Below are positions 43,319 to 53,362 of a stretch of 64,000 nt of DNA, piece by piece. The notes beneath the pieces were generated by a model. It was not told the DNA's origin and searched no databases. It saw only the letters and a list, made by a program, of their open reading frames with translations. Origin of the DNA: Methylococcales bacterium (GTDB lineage Bacteria; Pseudomonadota; Gammaproteobacteria; Methylococcales; Methylomonadaceae); contig JAPLRS010000047.1 in NCBI GenBank assembly GCA_026399015.1, positions 1 through 64,000 on the forward strand, written 5' to 3'. Within the stretch, counting starts at the first letter, position 1, and each line of letters begins with the position of its first letter. A program made the translations under genes and the position numbers.

Positions 43319-45961
43319 TTATTGTGCTACAACAGATTTAGGTGTTTCTGTGCCGTCACTTTCTGAAGCATTTTTCATAAAGATTTGTTTTAAACGATTA
43401 AATGCAGACCATAAAGTGGTATCCATAATAGTTTCGTTGCCAATTGATACGATGATGCGAGTCAATTGTGGCATTTTATCTTTATTCGAAGCGATATAAA
43501 TAGGTTGGACATAGAGCACGGTATGCCCCATAGGCATAATAATCATTCTACCCATTTCAACGACTGATCCATACTGACCCCATAAGGTAAATTGCGCAGA
43601 AATTTCAGGATCTTGTTGAGTTAAAGCTTCGATTTGAGCAGGGCCGTTAACTTGAATATCTTTACCAAATTTATAAACGGTAATGCTCGGGTTGTAACTA
43701 CCATCACAAAGAGTTTTATCCATGGTGCCTGCAACCCCAATCATACTTAAATTGGTTCTGTTAACCGGTGTCATGGGTTCAATTAAGACAAATTCTTCAG
43801 AGTCATTGCAGTTACCAAAATCCATAGTTTGGTAATAAGGTTCTACTGGTTCACCTCTAACATTTGCTTGCGCCCAGGTTTCTGCTTGTTCGTAGAACAA
43901 CTCTGGACTTTGCTGATGGTATTTGGCGTAGATCTTCATTTGTAAACTATACAAATCACGCGGATAGCGTAGATGTTGTTTTAATTCCAACGGCATATCT
44001 GATAGATTCTTAAATAAATGCGGATAAGCGTTGTTGTAAGCATTAACGATTGGATCTGCAGGATCTGAAATATAAAAATCCACATCACCGTCATAAGCAT
44101 CGACCACAACTTTGACTGAATTTCTAATATAGTTAAAGTCTTGTTTGCCATCTAAAAAGCCGTGGCTTGTTGGTTTAGCTACCGGATATTTATCAGAAAT
44201 GGTGTAAGCATCTTGTATCCAATAAAAACGATCTTTATTAATAACGAGGTAAGGATCTTTATCTAAATGTAAAAAAGGTGCAATTTTGTGCACGCGCGCG
44301 GTGATGTTACGATGTATTTTGACTTTACTTTCATCGCTGATGTTAGTTGAGAAAAAGATTTTTTCATCTTTGAAGTATAAAGAAAATAGAGCTTTTCTAA
44401 ATAAAGACGGAATGGGGATGCCGCCTTCACCATGATAAGGCAAAGTGACACTAGGATCGGTTCCGGCAATGGCTTCTATATTGAGCTTATTGGGTACGAT
44501 GGCATATTGGTATTGTTCAAGGCCATAATAAATGTCGGGTGTATCTACTTTAAAGCCGACATCAGAATTCATATTTAAATCACGCAGATACCATATTAAA
44601 GGTTTATTGGCGTCTTGGGCGGCTGGAGTAACAGCTGCACCATAACCGTGTGTATAGCGTAAATGTATGTTTTCCCAGTTTTGGGCTTCTGGTGGTAATT
44701 TAGTGGTATTAACTTCACGAGCCGCTAAGTTGACTTGTCGAGTGTGATCTAAAACAAAATACCGATCTTCATCTACCGATAGAATTTTGTAATACGGTCT
44801 AATTTCTTGCAATTGCTTATAGCTATCAACAATAAATTCTCTATCCCATACTGGAATATTTTCGAAACGTTTTTGGGTGCCCCAGGTTTCAATATCTTGA
44901 GTAGCATTGAGTTTAATGGATAAATCAACGGTATTAATCTTATTTAAATTGTATGCAGCTAGCGTTGCATCAATGTTTTGTTGCATAAATGACTTGTTAC
45001 TCGATACCGGATTAGGGTTTACGAAATAACGATTAATAGCGTTTGGGATAAAGTCAACGTGAGGTAAAGAAAATGCACCTAGAAATAGACTAAGTGAGAT
45101 GAAAAAAGGTTTCTTAACACTATGATTTGCCGAGAAAATTAGCAGGCTTAAAGAAAAAGCTGTGGCGATAAAGGTCGCAATTTGTAGCCAAATGATAGGT
45201 AATTGGTAGCGTAGTTCTAAAAAGCCTGGGCCATAGAAAATGGGTTCATGGCTTTGTGTATAAAGTAAATTAAAGCGATCGAGCATAAAGCCCCAGACCA
45301 CAAATCCGACGACAAAAGATAACAATATTGATAAATGTACTTTAACGGCGAGAGGATATTCTTTATTTTGGTTAGGTATAAAAGTGTGTTCTAGCCAATA
45401 CAACAAGCCAATCGCAGAGAAAATGAGGCTAGCTGTAATCAGTAATTCTTGTTGAATAAGCACAAAGATTGGGTAGGACAGCAGATAAAAGCTAATATCA
45501 TTGCCATAAACACTCTCCGTAACGCCCGAATTTTGGCCAAAGAAAAATAATAAGGCGTCTTCCCATTGATTGTAAAAAGGAATAGCAATAAAAATGGCTA
45601 ATGCGAGAGAAACAGGGGTGTAGACCTTTGCTGAGCCGTTCATGAAGACATCAGCAAAGCGTTGGAACCGTTGATGGCGTTCTAAATTCGCAGTTATTTC
45701 ATCGCTGGCGGCAATGCCTAAATACCGCGAAGCAATCCAGAAATGAAAGAAGAAGATGGTAAAGAAAAATAGGGTAACGCCTCCAGAAAGGAAGAATTTA
45801 TATAAGAGTCTTTGCCAGAAATAGGGTTCAAGATTTAAAGATTGAAACCACCAGAGGTCAACAAATAGATCAAGAAAGATAAAATGGAATGCGATAAAGA
45901 CAATAATCGCAATAAGCAATAATGCACCAATAATCGCGGGTAAAAACTTCATGTTCCGCAT
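43319..45961 (-). CDS. UPF0182 family membrane protein
   Basis: An 880-residue protein with about seven N-terminal membrane helices (residues ~1-300) and a large soluble C-terminal part. Family signatures include LFVDLWWFQSLN, RFNLLYTQSHEPIFYGPGF, YTHGYGAAVTPA, YYGLEQYQYAIVPN and LRYPRDLYSLQMKIYAKYH. The function of UPF0182 is not established; its topology suggests a large extracytoplasmic domain. The gene stands alone with hairpins at both sides. The start may be the ATG at 45961 or the Met three codons later. Confidence 0.9.
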   Translation of the reverse strand: MRNMKFLPAIIGALLLIAIIVFIAFHFIFLDLFVDLWWFQSLNLEPYFWQRLLYKFFLSGGVTLFFFTIFFFHFWIASRYLGIAASDEITANLERHQRFQRFADVFMNGSAKVYTPVSLALAIFIAIPFYNQWEDALLFFFGQNSGVTESVYGNDISFYLLSYPIFVLIQQELLITASLIFSAIGLLYWLEHTFIPNQNKEYPLAVKVHLSILLSFVVGFVVWGFMLDRFNLLYTQSHEPIFYGPGFLELRYQLPIIWLQIATFIATAFSLSLLIFSANHSVKKPFFISLSLFLGAFSLPHVDFIPNAINRYFVNPNPVSSNKSFMQQNIDATLAAYNLNKINTVDLSIKLNATQDIETWGTQKRFENIPVWDREFIVDSYKQLQEIRPYYKILSVDEDRYFVLDHTRQVNLAAREVNTTKLPPEAQNWENIHLRYTHGYGAAVTPAAQDANKPLIWYLRDLNMNSDVGFKVDTPDIYYGLEQYQYAIVPNKLNIEAIAGTDPSVTLPYHGEGGIPIPSLFRKALFSLYFKDEKIFFSTNISDESKVKIHRNITARVHKIAPFLHLDKDPYLVINKDRFYWIQDAYTISDKYPVAKPTSHGFLDGKQDFNYIRNSVKVVVDAYDGDVDFYISDPADPIVNAYNNAYPHLFKNLSDMPLELKQHLRYPRDLYSLQMKIYAKYHQQSPELFYEQAETWAQANVRGEPVEPYYQTMDFGNCNDSEEFVLIEPMTPVNRTNLSMIGVAGTMDKTLCDGSYNPSITVYKFGKDIQVNGPAQIEALTQQDPEISAQFTLWGQYGSVVEMGRMIIMPMGHTVLYVQPIYIASNKDKMPQLTRIIVSIGNETIMDTTLWSAFNRLKQIFMKNASESDGTETPKSVVAQ

Positions 45962-46195
45962 AATATCCTCAAATAGTTATAAATGTTAACGAGGGTGGGG
46001 TTTCTAGTACTATTCTAACATCCAATAGCGACTTAGTAATGCTTTAGGCGTTAAAGCTAGAGTGTAAAATAATAGATTAGATGGATGAGAAAGAGCTTTA
46101 ACCTGGGTTTGATGCGCTAAATTAGTGCGGTTATTCTTAAATAGGGTGGTGATAGTGATACATGTTGGAGCATTGGGTTTGTTAATTTGGACAGA

Positions 46196-46330
46196 TTGTT
46201 TAGTTATCGAGTCAGTTTATAGGGTTTTATAGCTTTTGGCATAGTAACTGCTTTAGTTATTACAAACGTTGTTCAATCTCCTGTGTGTTGCCACTATGAG
46301 GCGCTTAACCGAGTTAAGCGCCTTCTTTTT
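46196..46330 (+). ncRNA. Possible small RNA gene in the UPF0182-rmuC gap
   Basis: The 380-base gap 45962-46341 contains no protein gene, yet it holds a strong intrinsic terminator facing the plus strand: AGGCGCTTAAC-CGA-GTTAAGCGCCT (46299-46323) followed by TCTTTTTG. Both flanking genes are on the minus strand, so this terminator serves neither. Upstream is a moderate promoter, TTGTTT (46196-46201), 16 bases, TATAGG (46218-46223). A ~100-base transcript from ~46230 to ~46330 would result. The terminator is seen; the RNA is inferred. Confidence 0.35.
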
Positions 46331-46341
46331 GTGAATTACTT

Positions 46342-47685
46342 TTATGCGTTTGGTATTTCATTTTCATCTGTTTCTACTTCAATACCTGCTTGCTGATTAA
46401 TATGTTTAGGTAAGGTTTTTTTAACCTTTATCCCGAGTTCAACAAAGCTATTAGCTTGGCGTATTAAATTACCATTTCCATGGGTTAGTTTATTCATCAC
46501 GCCTTCATAAGTGCCTTGTACAGTGCTTAATTGTTTGCCCAATTTGTCTAAGTCTTCTACAAAGCCCCGAATTTTGTCATAAACCACGCCGGCTTTATCT
46601 GCAATGAGTTTTGCATTCTCATTTTGGCGTTCATAGCGCCAGATATTTTCAATGGTACGTAGCGTGGCTAATAAAGTGGTGGGAGTAACTACGACAATGT
46701 TGTGTTCGAAGGCATCCGTAAATAAGCGCTCATCTGCTTGAAAGGCTGCAATAAAAGCGGCTTCTATGGGCATAAAGAGTAAAACAAAGTCGAGTGAGCG
46801 TATGCCTTTTAGGGCAGAGTAATCTTTTGCGCTCAAGCCTTTAATATGATTACGCACTGCATCGGTGTGTTGTTTTAAATATTGACTTCGTTCGATATCG
46901 TTTTCTGCTACGCAATATTGTTCATAAGCGATTAAGGAGACTTTGGAGTCAATGATAATGTCTTTTTCTTCAGGAAGGTGCACGATGACATCGGGTTTAA
47001 AGAGGCGATTATCTTCGTCTCTAAAAGACCCTTGGGTGTCGTATTCAATGCCTTTACGCAGACCAGAACGTTCTAACACCGATTCTAAAATCATTTCTCC
47101 CCAATTACCTTGGGTCTTTTTATCACCTTTTAGCGCGCGCGTGAGGTTTAAGGCCTCTTTATTCATTTGAGCCGTTTCGGTTCTGAGCAATTTGATTTGT
47201 TCAGTTAAAGAAACTCGATCTTTATTTTCATTATCGTAGACGGTTTCAATACGTTGTTTAAACTCGCCCAACTGTTCACGCAAGGGTTTAACAATATGAT
47301 CTAGGCTGATTTTATTGTGTTCCGTGAATTGTTTGTTGCGTTCTTCAAAAATCTTACTGGCTAGATTTTCAAATTGAGTGCTAAGGCGAGTTTCTGAGTC
47401 TTTTAATAAAGCTAATTTTTCGTCTGCATTTTTGAGTTGCTCATGCAGACGAGTTTTTAATTCAATATGTGCGTTTTTTGTTTCAAGATAAAGTTGTTGT
47501 AAGGCTTTATACTCGGCATCTTGTTGAGTAAGATGCTTTAACTTTTCTTCTGAAACAGCAAGTTGCGTACTTAGCTCAGCCAATTTTGCTTTATCTTGAA
47601 AGCTTAAAAAACGCATCGCTATGGCACCTATTAAGAGTCCAGATACTCCCCAAACAACTTCTGGCGCCACATCTATTAATGTCAT
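46342..47685 (-). CDS. rmuC: DNA recombination protein RmuC
   Basis: A ~447-residue protein: an N-terminal membrane-spanning segment (VVWGVSGLLIGAIAMRFL), a long coiled coil (~30-180), then the RmuC nuclease-like domain with KGDKKTQGNWGEMILESVLE (~205), KPDVIVHLPEEKDIIIDSKV and FVLLFMPIEAAF. The PD-(D/E)XK-like residues are retained. RmuC limits inversions at short repeats and has been linked to defence against foreign DNA. I start at MTLIDVAP (47685), ten bases after hemL; the longer frame would overlap it. Confidence 0.93.
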   Translation of the reverse strand: MTLIDVAPEVVWGVSGLLIGAIAMRFLSFQDKAKLAELSTQLAVSEEKLKHLTQQDAEYKALQQLYLETKNAHIELKTRLHEQLKNADEKLALLKDSETRLSTQFENLASKIFEERNKQFTEHNKISLDHIVKPLREQLGEFKQRIETVYDNENKDRVSLTEQIKLLRTETAQMNKEALNLTRALKGDKKTQGNWGEMILESVLERSGLRKGIEYDTQGSFRDEDNRLFKPDVIVHLPEEKDIIIDSKVSLIAYEQYCVAENDIERSQYLKQHTDAVRNHIKGLSAKDYSALKGIRSLDFVLLFMPIEAAFIAAFQADERLFTDAFEHNIVVVTPTTLLATLRTIENIWRYERQNENAKLIADKAGVVYDKIRGFVEDLDKLGKQLSTVQGTYEGVMNKLTHGNGNLIRQANSFVELGIKVKKTLPKHINQQAGIEVETDENEIPNA

Positions 47686-47695
47686 TAACTCACTC

Positions 47696-48976
47696 TTATA
47701 GGATTTTAAAGACAGTTTCGGCAATATCTAAGGTTTTTTCTATATCAGCATCGCTGTGTGCTGCGGATACAAAACCAGCCTCAAATGCTGAGGGCGCTAA
47801 GTAAACGCCAGCGTCTAACATGGCATGAAAAAAACGTTTAAATAAAGCTTGATCGCATTGCATTACTTGTTTAAAGCTAGTGATTTTGGGTTCAGCGCTA
47901 AAGAATAGACCGAACATACCACCTACTTGATTAGTGCTTAAAGCAATGCCCGCTTTTTGTGCGCGATCTTTTAAGCCTGTGGTTAATTTGGTGGTTTTTA
48001 AGCTTAAGGATTCATAAAAACCGGGTTGGGCAATTAACTCAAGGGTTTTTAGCCCGGCCGCCATCGCGACTGGGTTGCCTGATAAGGTGCCTGCTTGATA
48101 GACTGGACCTAAAGGTGCAAGGTGTTCCATGATCTGGCGCTTTCCACCAAAAGCACCGACTGGCATGCCGCCACCAATAATCTTACCTAAAGTTGTTAAG
48201 TCAGGTTGGATGTTATATAAGCCTTGAGCACTATGTAAACCCACTCTGAATCCTGTCATTACCTCATCAAAGATTAAAACGCTGCCATGCGCATCACAAA
48301 CTTCGCGTAGGGTTTCTAAAAAACCAGGAACTGGAGGAATACAGTTCATGTTTCCTGCTACAGGCTCAACAATGATGCCGGCGATTTGATCACCAATTTC
48401 AGCGAAGAGTTGTTTGACAGATTCTGCGTCATTGAAAGTTAGGGTGATTGTATCTGCAGCAACAGAAGCGGGGACTCCGGGTGAGCTGGGTACACCAAAA
48501 GTTAAGGCGCCTGATCCTGCTTTAACTAAAAGAGAATCTGAATGGCCATGGTAGCAACCTTCAAATTTAACAATTTTGTCGCGCCCTGTGTAACCTCTGG
48601 CTAAGCGAATGGCACTCATGGTTGCTTCTGTACCCGAACTGACCATTCTTACTAAATCACAAGAGGGGACTAGCTCACAGACGCGTTGGGCCATGATGGT
48701 TTCTATTTCTGTGGGTGCACCAAAGCTTAAGCCTTTTTCTGCAGCAACTTTAACCGCATTGATGACTTCTGGGTGTGCATGACCTAAAACCATAGGGCCC
48801 CAAGAGCCAACGTAATCGATGTATTGTTTGCCTGTGCTATCAGTTATATAGGGTCCAGAGGCATGATCAATAAAAACAGGAGTGCCTCCAACGCCACTAA
48901 ATGAGCGAACTGGAGAGTTAACTCCACCGGGAATAACTTGTTTAGCGTCAGAAAATAATACAGTTGCTTGGGTCAT
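47696..48976 (-). CDS. hemL: Glutamate-1-semialdehyde 2,1-aminomutase
   Basis: A 426-residue PLP enzyme of class III aminotransferases, making 5-aminolevulinate from glutamate-1-semialdehyde in the C5 haem route. Key sequences are [65 protein letters not shown] and the PLP lysine in [16 protein letters not shown] (~residue 264). It lies upstream of rmuC on the same strand and is divergent from the corrinoid adenosyltransferase gene. Both products feed tetrapyrrole cofactors, but co-regulation is not evident from sequence. Confidence 0.97.
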   Translation of the reverse strand: MTQATVLFSDAKQVIPGGVNSPVRSFSGVGGTPVFIDHASGPYITDSTGKQYIDYVGSWGPMVLGHAHPEVINAVKVAAEKGLSFGAPTEIETIMAQRVCELVPSCDLVRMVSSGTEATMSAIRLARGYTGRDKIVKFEGCYHGHSDSLLVKAGSGALTFGVPSSPGVPASVAADTITLTFNDAESVKQLFAEIGDQIAGIIVEPVAGNMNCIPPVPGFLETLREVCDAHGSVLIFDEVMTGFRVGLHSAQGLYNIQPDLTTLGKIIGGGMPVGAFGGKRQIMEHLAPLGPVYQAGTLSGNPVAMAAGLKTLELIAQPGFYESLSLKTTKLTTGLKDRAQKAGIALSTNQVGGMFGLFFSAEPKITSFKQVMQCDQALFKRFFHAMLDAGVYLAPSAFEAGFVSAAHSDADIEKTLDIAETVFKIL

Positions 48977-49108
48977 AATATGTTTTTTTAAGGTTACAAT
49001 GAGGGTTGTAAGAATAAGGTAACTTTATCATGATTGAAAGCTATCGGCGTTTCACTTTTGTAAAATTCTTATCTTTTCTTGGCGTTTATTGAAATAAGGG
49101 ATAGTAAT

Positions 49109-49645
49109 ATGAAATCGAGAGAAAGGCGCCATGGACTTGTTGTGGTTAATACAGGTGAGGGTAAGGGCAAGTCATCTAGCGCTTTTGGCATGGTTTTTCG
49201 AGCTGCTGGTTGGGGAATGAAAGTTTGCGTCATTCAGTTTATAAAAGGACAGTGGCAAACTGGTGAGCAAAAAGCTGCTGCTCGTTTTGATAATATTGAG
49301 TGGCATGCTTTAGGTGATGGATTTACTTGGGATACCAAAAATCCTGAACAAGATATAAAAACCACCAAAGCAATTTGGGAGTTGAGTAAAGAAAAGATTA
49401 GTTCTGGTGAGTTTGATGTCGTCTTGTTAGACGAGATTAATTATTGTTGTGGTTATGGTTGGCTAAATGGCCAAGACATCGCTGATTTTATTCATAATGA
49501 GAAACCCTCATGGAGTCATTTAATTATGACAGGTCGTAATGCAGCGCCTGAGGTTATTGAGATTGCGAATACAGTGACTGAAATGATGCCTATTAAACAT
49601 GCTTTTGAGCAGGGTATTAAAGCAGAGCAAGGCATTGAATTTTAA
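49109..49645 (+). CDS. cobO: Cob(I)yrinic acid a,c-diamide adenosyltransferase
   Basis: A ~178-residue CobO/BtuR-type enzyme that attaches the adenosyl group of ATP to the cobalt of corrinoids. It has the P-loop VNTGEGKGKSSSAFG (~residues 13-27), WGMKVCVIQFIKGQWQTGEQ and LLDEINYCCGYGWL. I choose the ATG at 49109 with AAGGGA upstream; the longer frame would begin at a TTG. No cobalamin riboswitch is recognisable in the 132 bases between hemL and this gene. Its presence shows that the cell uses or makes adenosylcobalamin. Confidence 0.94.
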   Translation: MKSRERRHGLVVVNTGEGKGKSSSAFGMVFRAAGWGMKVCVIQFIKGQWQTGEQKAAARFDNIEWHALGDGFTWDTKNPEQDIKTTKAIWELSKEKISSGEFDVVLLDEINYCCGYGWLNGQDIADFIHNEKPSWSHLIMTGRNAAPEVIEIANTVTEMMPIKHAFEQGIKAEQGIEF

Positions 49646-49807
49646 TAGCAAGCGTCGGTTAATTTTATGCGCCTTATGGCGAGAATAAATATTTGTTTTT
49701 TGCAATCGACGAAACTTATTGTATAAGGTAACGATTGAAAGAGCGTAATGTTGTAAGGCTATTTTGATTTTAAAAACGATTATTATTTTTTATTGAGAAA
49801 CGTATTT

Positions 49808-51373
49808 ATGGAAACTTATCTACCTATAGTTCAACAGCTATCATCTGAGTGGCTGGCTTGGGCGCTTGTAAATCAAATGAATGCAGGTGTTTTAGCAGCA
49901 GCAGTTTTTTTTGTAACGGCAGTGTTGTATAGCTTTAGAGTGGGTTTCTTAAAAAGACAAATACGAATTAATGATAAGGCTAATAAAAACGTTCAAGAAA
50001 ACTTAAATGCGCAACTGGCAACGGCTCAACAAGAATTACAAACAATACAAGCGGAGTTGGTTTCAAACACTGAGCAAATGACTCAAGCGCAACAAGTCGC
50101 TCAAACTGAAACTGAAAGAGCTAAAAATTATGAGGAATTAGTTTCTTTACGTAATACGCAAGTGTCTAGTTTGATTCAATCTCTAGCAACTCGATTTGAT
50201 TTAGGTGAGCGACCATTCCCCTTAATGGGAGATATTAAAGCTGAGGGCTTATGGCAACAGCATCAGAGAGTGACTGAGTTATTGGCGACGCGCTTACAGA
50301 GTGAGCAGCAGGCTAAAACGCAATTAGACCAAGCTTATCAAGTTGAAACTTTACAACGCAGAGAATTAGAGTCTTTAAGAGATACTCTGCAAACCACTTT
50401 AATGGCTCAACAAGCGCAACTTTCAAATTTAGAACAAGCACTTGAAGAGCAGAAATCCATTTTAAAGATTCAACAAGATAGAGCAGAGCAAGCATTAACA
50501 GAAGCTTTAGCTCAGTCTCAGGCAGAGTTAGATCGTATTCCATTATTAGAGCAACAAATTCAAGCATTCTCAAATACACATCAACATTATCAAGAATTAC
50601 AAAAAGAAATAGCGCTTAAAGATGCAATTATTGCTCAGCTTGAAAAGAATAAGGCGCTTGAGTCAAAGGTTGAGGTTGTTGCAAAACCGAACCCACCTCC
50701 AGTCGCAACACTACCCGAGATAAAACCTATACCGCCAGTTGTAAAGCCATCAACTCACGCTCCTGCACCTGTTATTGAAACGCCACCTGTTGAAAATAAA
50801 CAAGAGTTGTCAGCGTCTGATAAAGAGCCTAGTGCTGGTATATCTGGTAAGTTTAAAGGCTTGTTTGCTAAAAACATTGATAAGACTGATGTGAAAGTCG
50901 TAGCTCCAGAAATTGTCGTTATTGAGCCTGTTGTCGTGCATGAAGAGGTTGTTCCGCCAGTTAAAGTAGAAAAAATAGGTGGTTTTGGCAAACTGAAAGG
51001 CTTATTTGGTAAGTCTGCTGTTGAGCCGGTTGTTACAGAAGTTGCTTTACCGACTCCCGCTCCAGAGCCAATTCTAGTTGCACCAGAAATCATTACGCCA
51101 GAACCTGTTGTGGAAGTTAAAGAAAGTAGTTCAGGTTTTGCAGGTAAATTTAAAGGCTTATTAGGTAAAAAAGAAGTTGCACCAGTTGCAGAAGAAACTG
51201 TACCCGTAGTTAAAGAACCGGTCGTCACTCCGATAGTACAGCCAGTACCTGAGCCAGAAGTTGAGGTAGAGTCTTCTGAGTTTGTAGAGCCCCAAAATCA
51301 GGTTGATTTTTTGAAGGAAGATATTGCTAAAGCAAAGGCAATGTTTAATGGTTTGTTTGGTAAAAAGAAATAG
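49808..51373 (+). CDS. Membrane-anchored coiled-coil protein with four FKGLFGK-like motifs
   Basis: An ~521-residue protein I cannot assign to a family. One N-terminal membrane helix (~residues 25-45, GVLAAAVFFVTAVLYSFRVG) is followed by a long Gln/Glu-rich coiled coil (~50-290). A Pro/Val/Glu-rich tail then carries four spaced copies of a basic amphipathic motif: SGKFKGLFAK, FGKLKGLFGK, AGKFKGLLGK and, at the very C-terminus, MFNGLFGKKK. The linkers are rich in APEPVV-type residues. The design suggests an inner-membrane-tethered scaffold whose repeated motif binds a partner or a membrane surface. It is 20 bases upstream of a soluble RnfB-type gene and probably co-transcribed. Confidence 0.72.
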   Translation: METYLPIVQQLSSEWLAWALVNQMNAGVLAAAVFFVTAVLYSFRVGFLKRQIRINDKANKNVQENLNAQLATAQQELQTIQAELVSNTEQMTQAQQVAQTETERAKNYEELVSLRNTQVSSLIQSLATRFDLGERPFPLMGDIKAEGLWQQHQRVTELLATRLQSEQQAKTQLDQAYQVETLQRRELESLRDTLQTTLMAQQAQLSNLEQALEEQKSILKIQQDRAEQALTEALAQSQAELDRIPLLEQQIQAFSNTHQHYQELQKEIALKDAIIAQLEKNKALESKVEVVAKPNPPPVATLPEIKPIPPVVKPSTHAPAPVIETPPVENKQELSASDKEPSAGISGKFKGLFAKNIDKTDVKVVAPEIVVIEPVVVHEEVVPPVKVEKIGGFGKLKGLFGKSAVEPVVTEVALPTPAPEPILVAPEIITPEPVVEVKESSSGFAGKFKGLLGKKEVAPVAEETVPVVKEPVVTPIVQPVPEPEVEVESSEFVEPQNQVDFLKEDIAKAKAMFNGLFGKKK

Positions 51374-51393
51374 TTACGATTTAAATTGAGCCT

Positions 51394-51960
51394 GTGATAG
51401 AACAAATAAATGCAATTTTGCCACAAACGCAATGTCGTCAATGTGGCTTTAAGGGCTGTCGTCCTTATGCTGAAGCCATTGCTTCAGGTGTCGCCGATAT
51501 CAATCAATGTCCTCCGGGTGGTGAGGCGGGCATTGAACAATTAGCTAAGTTATTGAGAGTTTCAGTAAAACCGCTTAATTCAGAATTTGGCGAGCCTAAG
51601 CCTAAGCAAGTCGCCTTTATTATTGAAGAAGATTGTATTGGATGTGTGAAGTGTATTGCAGCCTGTCCAGTTGATGCAATTTTAGGTGCGGCAAAGTTTA
51701 TGCACACGGTTATAGCGAATGAATGTACAGGTTGTGAACTTTGTATATCACCCTGTCCGGTTGATTGTATTGAAATGCGTGATGTTGAGGCGATTGTTGA
51801 AACTGAGTTAGATTTTTTTAAGACTCAGAAATATGTTGCCGCTCAAGTTGCCAGAAGCCGTTACGAAGCGAAGGTTTTACGGATAGAGAAAGAAAATCAA
51901 GAAAAAGCCGAGCGTGCTAAACAAAAAAGAGCAGCATTGCTCGGCTCCAAAGCGCTTTAA
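51394..51960 (+). CDS. rnfB: RnfB-type iron-sulfur protein without membrane anchor
   Basis: A 188-residue ferredoxin-like protein. The N-terminal Fe-S domain [16 protein letters not shown] (~residues 14-29) and downstream CPPGGE match RnfB/RsxB. Two [4Fe-4S] ferredoxin motifs follow: [12 protein letters not shown] and [12 protein letters not shown] (~78-120). Unlike Rnf complex subunits it lacks the N-terminal membrane helix and has no other rnf gene nearby. Such stand-alone, soluble versions are common in proteobacteria, with an unknown electron partner. It starts with GTG. Its stop overlaps the stop of the convergent yggT gene. Confidence 0.88.
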   Translation: MIEQINAILPQTQCRQCGFKGCRPYAEAIASGVADINQCPPGGEAGIEQLAKLLRVSVKPLNSEFGEPKPKQVAFIIEEDCIGCVKCIAACPVDAILGAAKFMHTVIANECTGCELCISPCPVDCIEMRDVEAIVETELDFFKTQKYVAAQVARSRYEAKVLRIEKENQEKAERAKQKRAALLGSKAL

Positions 51961-52535
51961 CTAATAATAGTTGCTAATTCATAAAGAGGTGGCAAAATGA
52001 CCATTTTTGCCATCTGTAATACCATCAGTGCCGCTAAGGGTGATAAATCAATACCACCTAGGTCTGGAATAATTCGTCTAAATACATCAAGTACGGGTTC
52101 GGTAATGGTTCTTAATACCGAGTTTGCTGCGCTAAATGCCCCTGGGTTTGCCCAGCTAAGTAATGCTCTAGCAAAAATACTAAAAACTAATACATTGAGC
52201 AGTAAAGAAACTATTTGAGCAATTGAAGTGATAGCAAGAGCACCAATATTAATCATGCCACCGTCTAAGAGCAGGCGAATTGAAAAGTCAGCCAACATCT
52301 GTAATGCCAATATTAGTATTAATGATGCTGTATCAATTCTACCGACAGATGGAATAAAGCGACGTAATAATTTTAGAGGTGGATGGGTGATTTTTACTAA
52401 GAATTGTAAAATTGGATTGTAATAACCAGCGCCGCCCCATTGTAATAAAAAGCGTAATAAAGCAGCTAAGATATAAAGTGAAAATACACTATCAATTAAA
52501 AATATAAGTGGATCTGTTAAGTAAGTTGAACCCAT
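51957..52535 (-). CDS. yggT: YggT family membrane protein
   Basis: A 192-residue protein with two YGGT repeats: each has membrane helices and a conserved P-x(3)-(L/F)-R-R-(F/I)-I-P segment, [20 protein letters not shown] in the first half and [19 protein letters not shown] in the second. The function is not established, though homologues affect osmotic behaviour and division-site or thylakoid organisation. It directly follows proC (one-base overlap), the conserved proC-yggT arrangement of gammaproteobacteria. Confidence 0.93.
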   Translation of the reverse strand: MGSTYLTDPLIFLIDSVFSLYILAALLRFLLQWGGAGYYNPILQFLVKITHPPLKLLRRFIPSVGRIDTASLILILALQMLADFSIRLLLDGGMINIGALAITSIAQIVSLLLNVLVFSIFARALLSWANPGAFSAANSVLRTITEPVLDVFRRIIPDLGGIDLSPLAALMVLQMAKMVILPPLYELATIIS

Positions 52536-53362
52536 TAGTTTTTCTCCGCGGGTTTTGACATTTCAATAGAACGATCTCTGGCCGCATGTAAGGCTTTTGA
52601 TACTAATTCGGTAAAACCACCCGCTACAAATGTTTCGATGGCCTTTTGGGTCGTGCCACCCGGTGAGGTGACTCTTTTGCGTAATTCTTCTGGTGATTCA
52701 GAAGATTCTAAAGCAATTTTTGCAGCGCCTAAAGCAGTTTGTTGTACTAATAAGCGCGCTGTGTTTGGTGTTAGGCCTAATTCTAAAGCGGTTTTTTCCA
52801 TGGCTTCCATCAAAAGAAAGTAATACGCTGGCCCGCTACCGGAAACGGCAGTAACAGCATCTAATTCGCTTTCTTCTTCAACCCAGAGTGCAATGCCTAC
52901 CGAGCGCATAATGCTTTCTGCTAAATCATGTTCACTAGTACTTACATTAGAATTGGCATGTAAGGCGGTAGCACCAGTTAATACGAGTGCCGGTGTATTA
53001 GGCATGCAACGCACAATTGCAATATCGGCCCCTAACCATTGGCTTAAGCTAGTTTGACTAATGCCTGCGGCAATTGACACGACCAATGATTTGTTTTGTT
53101 GTATTAACGGAGCCGCTTTTTCAGCAACTTCTTTTAGTATTTGAGGTTTTACAGCTAAGACAACTACATCAACGGCGTTGATGATTTCATTGTTATCTGT
53201 CGTCGTATGTACATTTAGACTGTTTTCTAAGTTTTTAAGGGCGTCTAAATTAATATCTGACACCCAAATATGTTGAGCAGAATGACCGCTGGCAATTAAA
53301 CCGCTAATCAAGCTAGAGGCCATATTGCCTCCACCGATAAAACCAATTTTCTGTGTATTCAT
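52535..53362 (-). CDS. proC: Pyrroline-5-carboxylate reductase
   Basis: A 275-residue enzyme that makes proline with NAD(P)H. The Rossmann motif is IGFIGGGNMASSLISGL (N-terminus), followed by VVVLAVKPQ, IVRCMPNTPALV (~115-127), AVSGSGPAYYFLLMEA (~165-180) and the C-terminal VTSPGGTTQKAIE. All are diagnostic for ProC. yggT follows with a one-base overlap. The upstream neighbour yggS, often present, is missing here. Confidence 0.97.
   Translation of the reverse strand: MNTQKIGFIGGGNMASSLISGLIASGHSAQHIWVSDINLDALKNLENSLNVHTTTDNNEIINAVDVVVLAVKPQILKEVAEKAAPLIQQNKSLVVSIAAGISQTSLSQWLGADIAIVRCMPNTPALVLTGATALHANSNVSTSEHDLAESIMRSVGIALWVEEESELDAVTAVSGSGPAYYFLLMEAMEKTALELGLTPNTARLLVQQTALGAAKIALESSESPEELRKRVTSPGGTTQKAIETFVAGGFTELVSKALHAARDRSIEMSKPAEKN

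Noticed and set aside
48977-49108. Possible cobalamin riboswitch before the corrinoid adenosyltransferase
   Set aside because: The gap is only 132 bases and no B12-box-like sequence is visible.
50755-51228. 157-residue Thr/Gly/Ser-rich frame on the minus strand
   Set aside because: It is the antisense of the Pro/Val/Glu-rich tail of the coiled-coil protein, with a simple biased composition and no independent signals.
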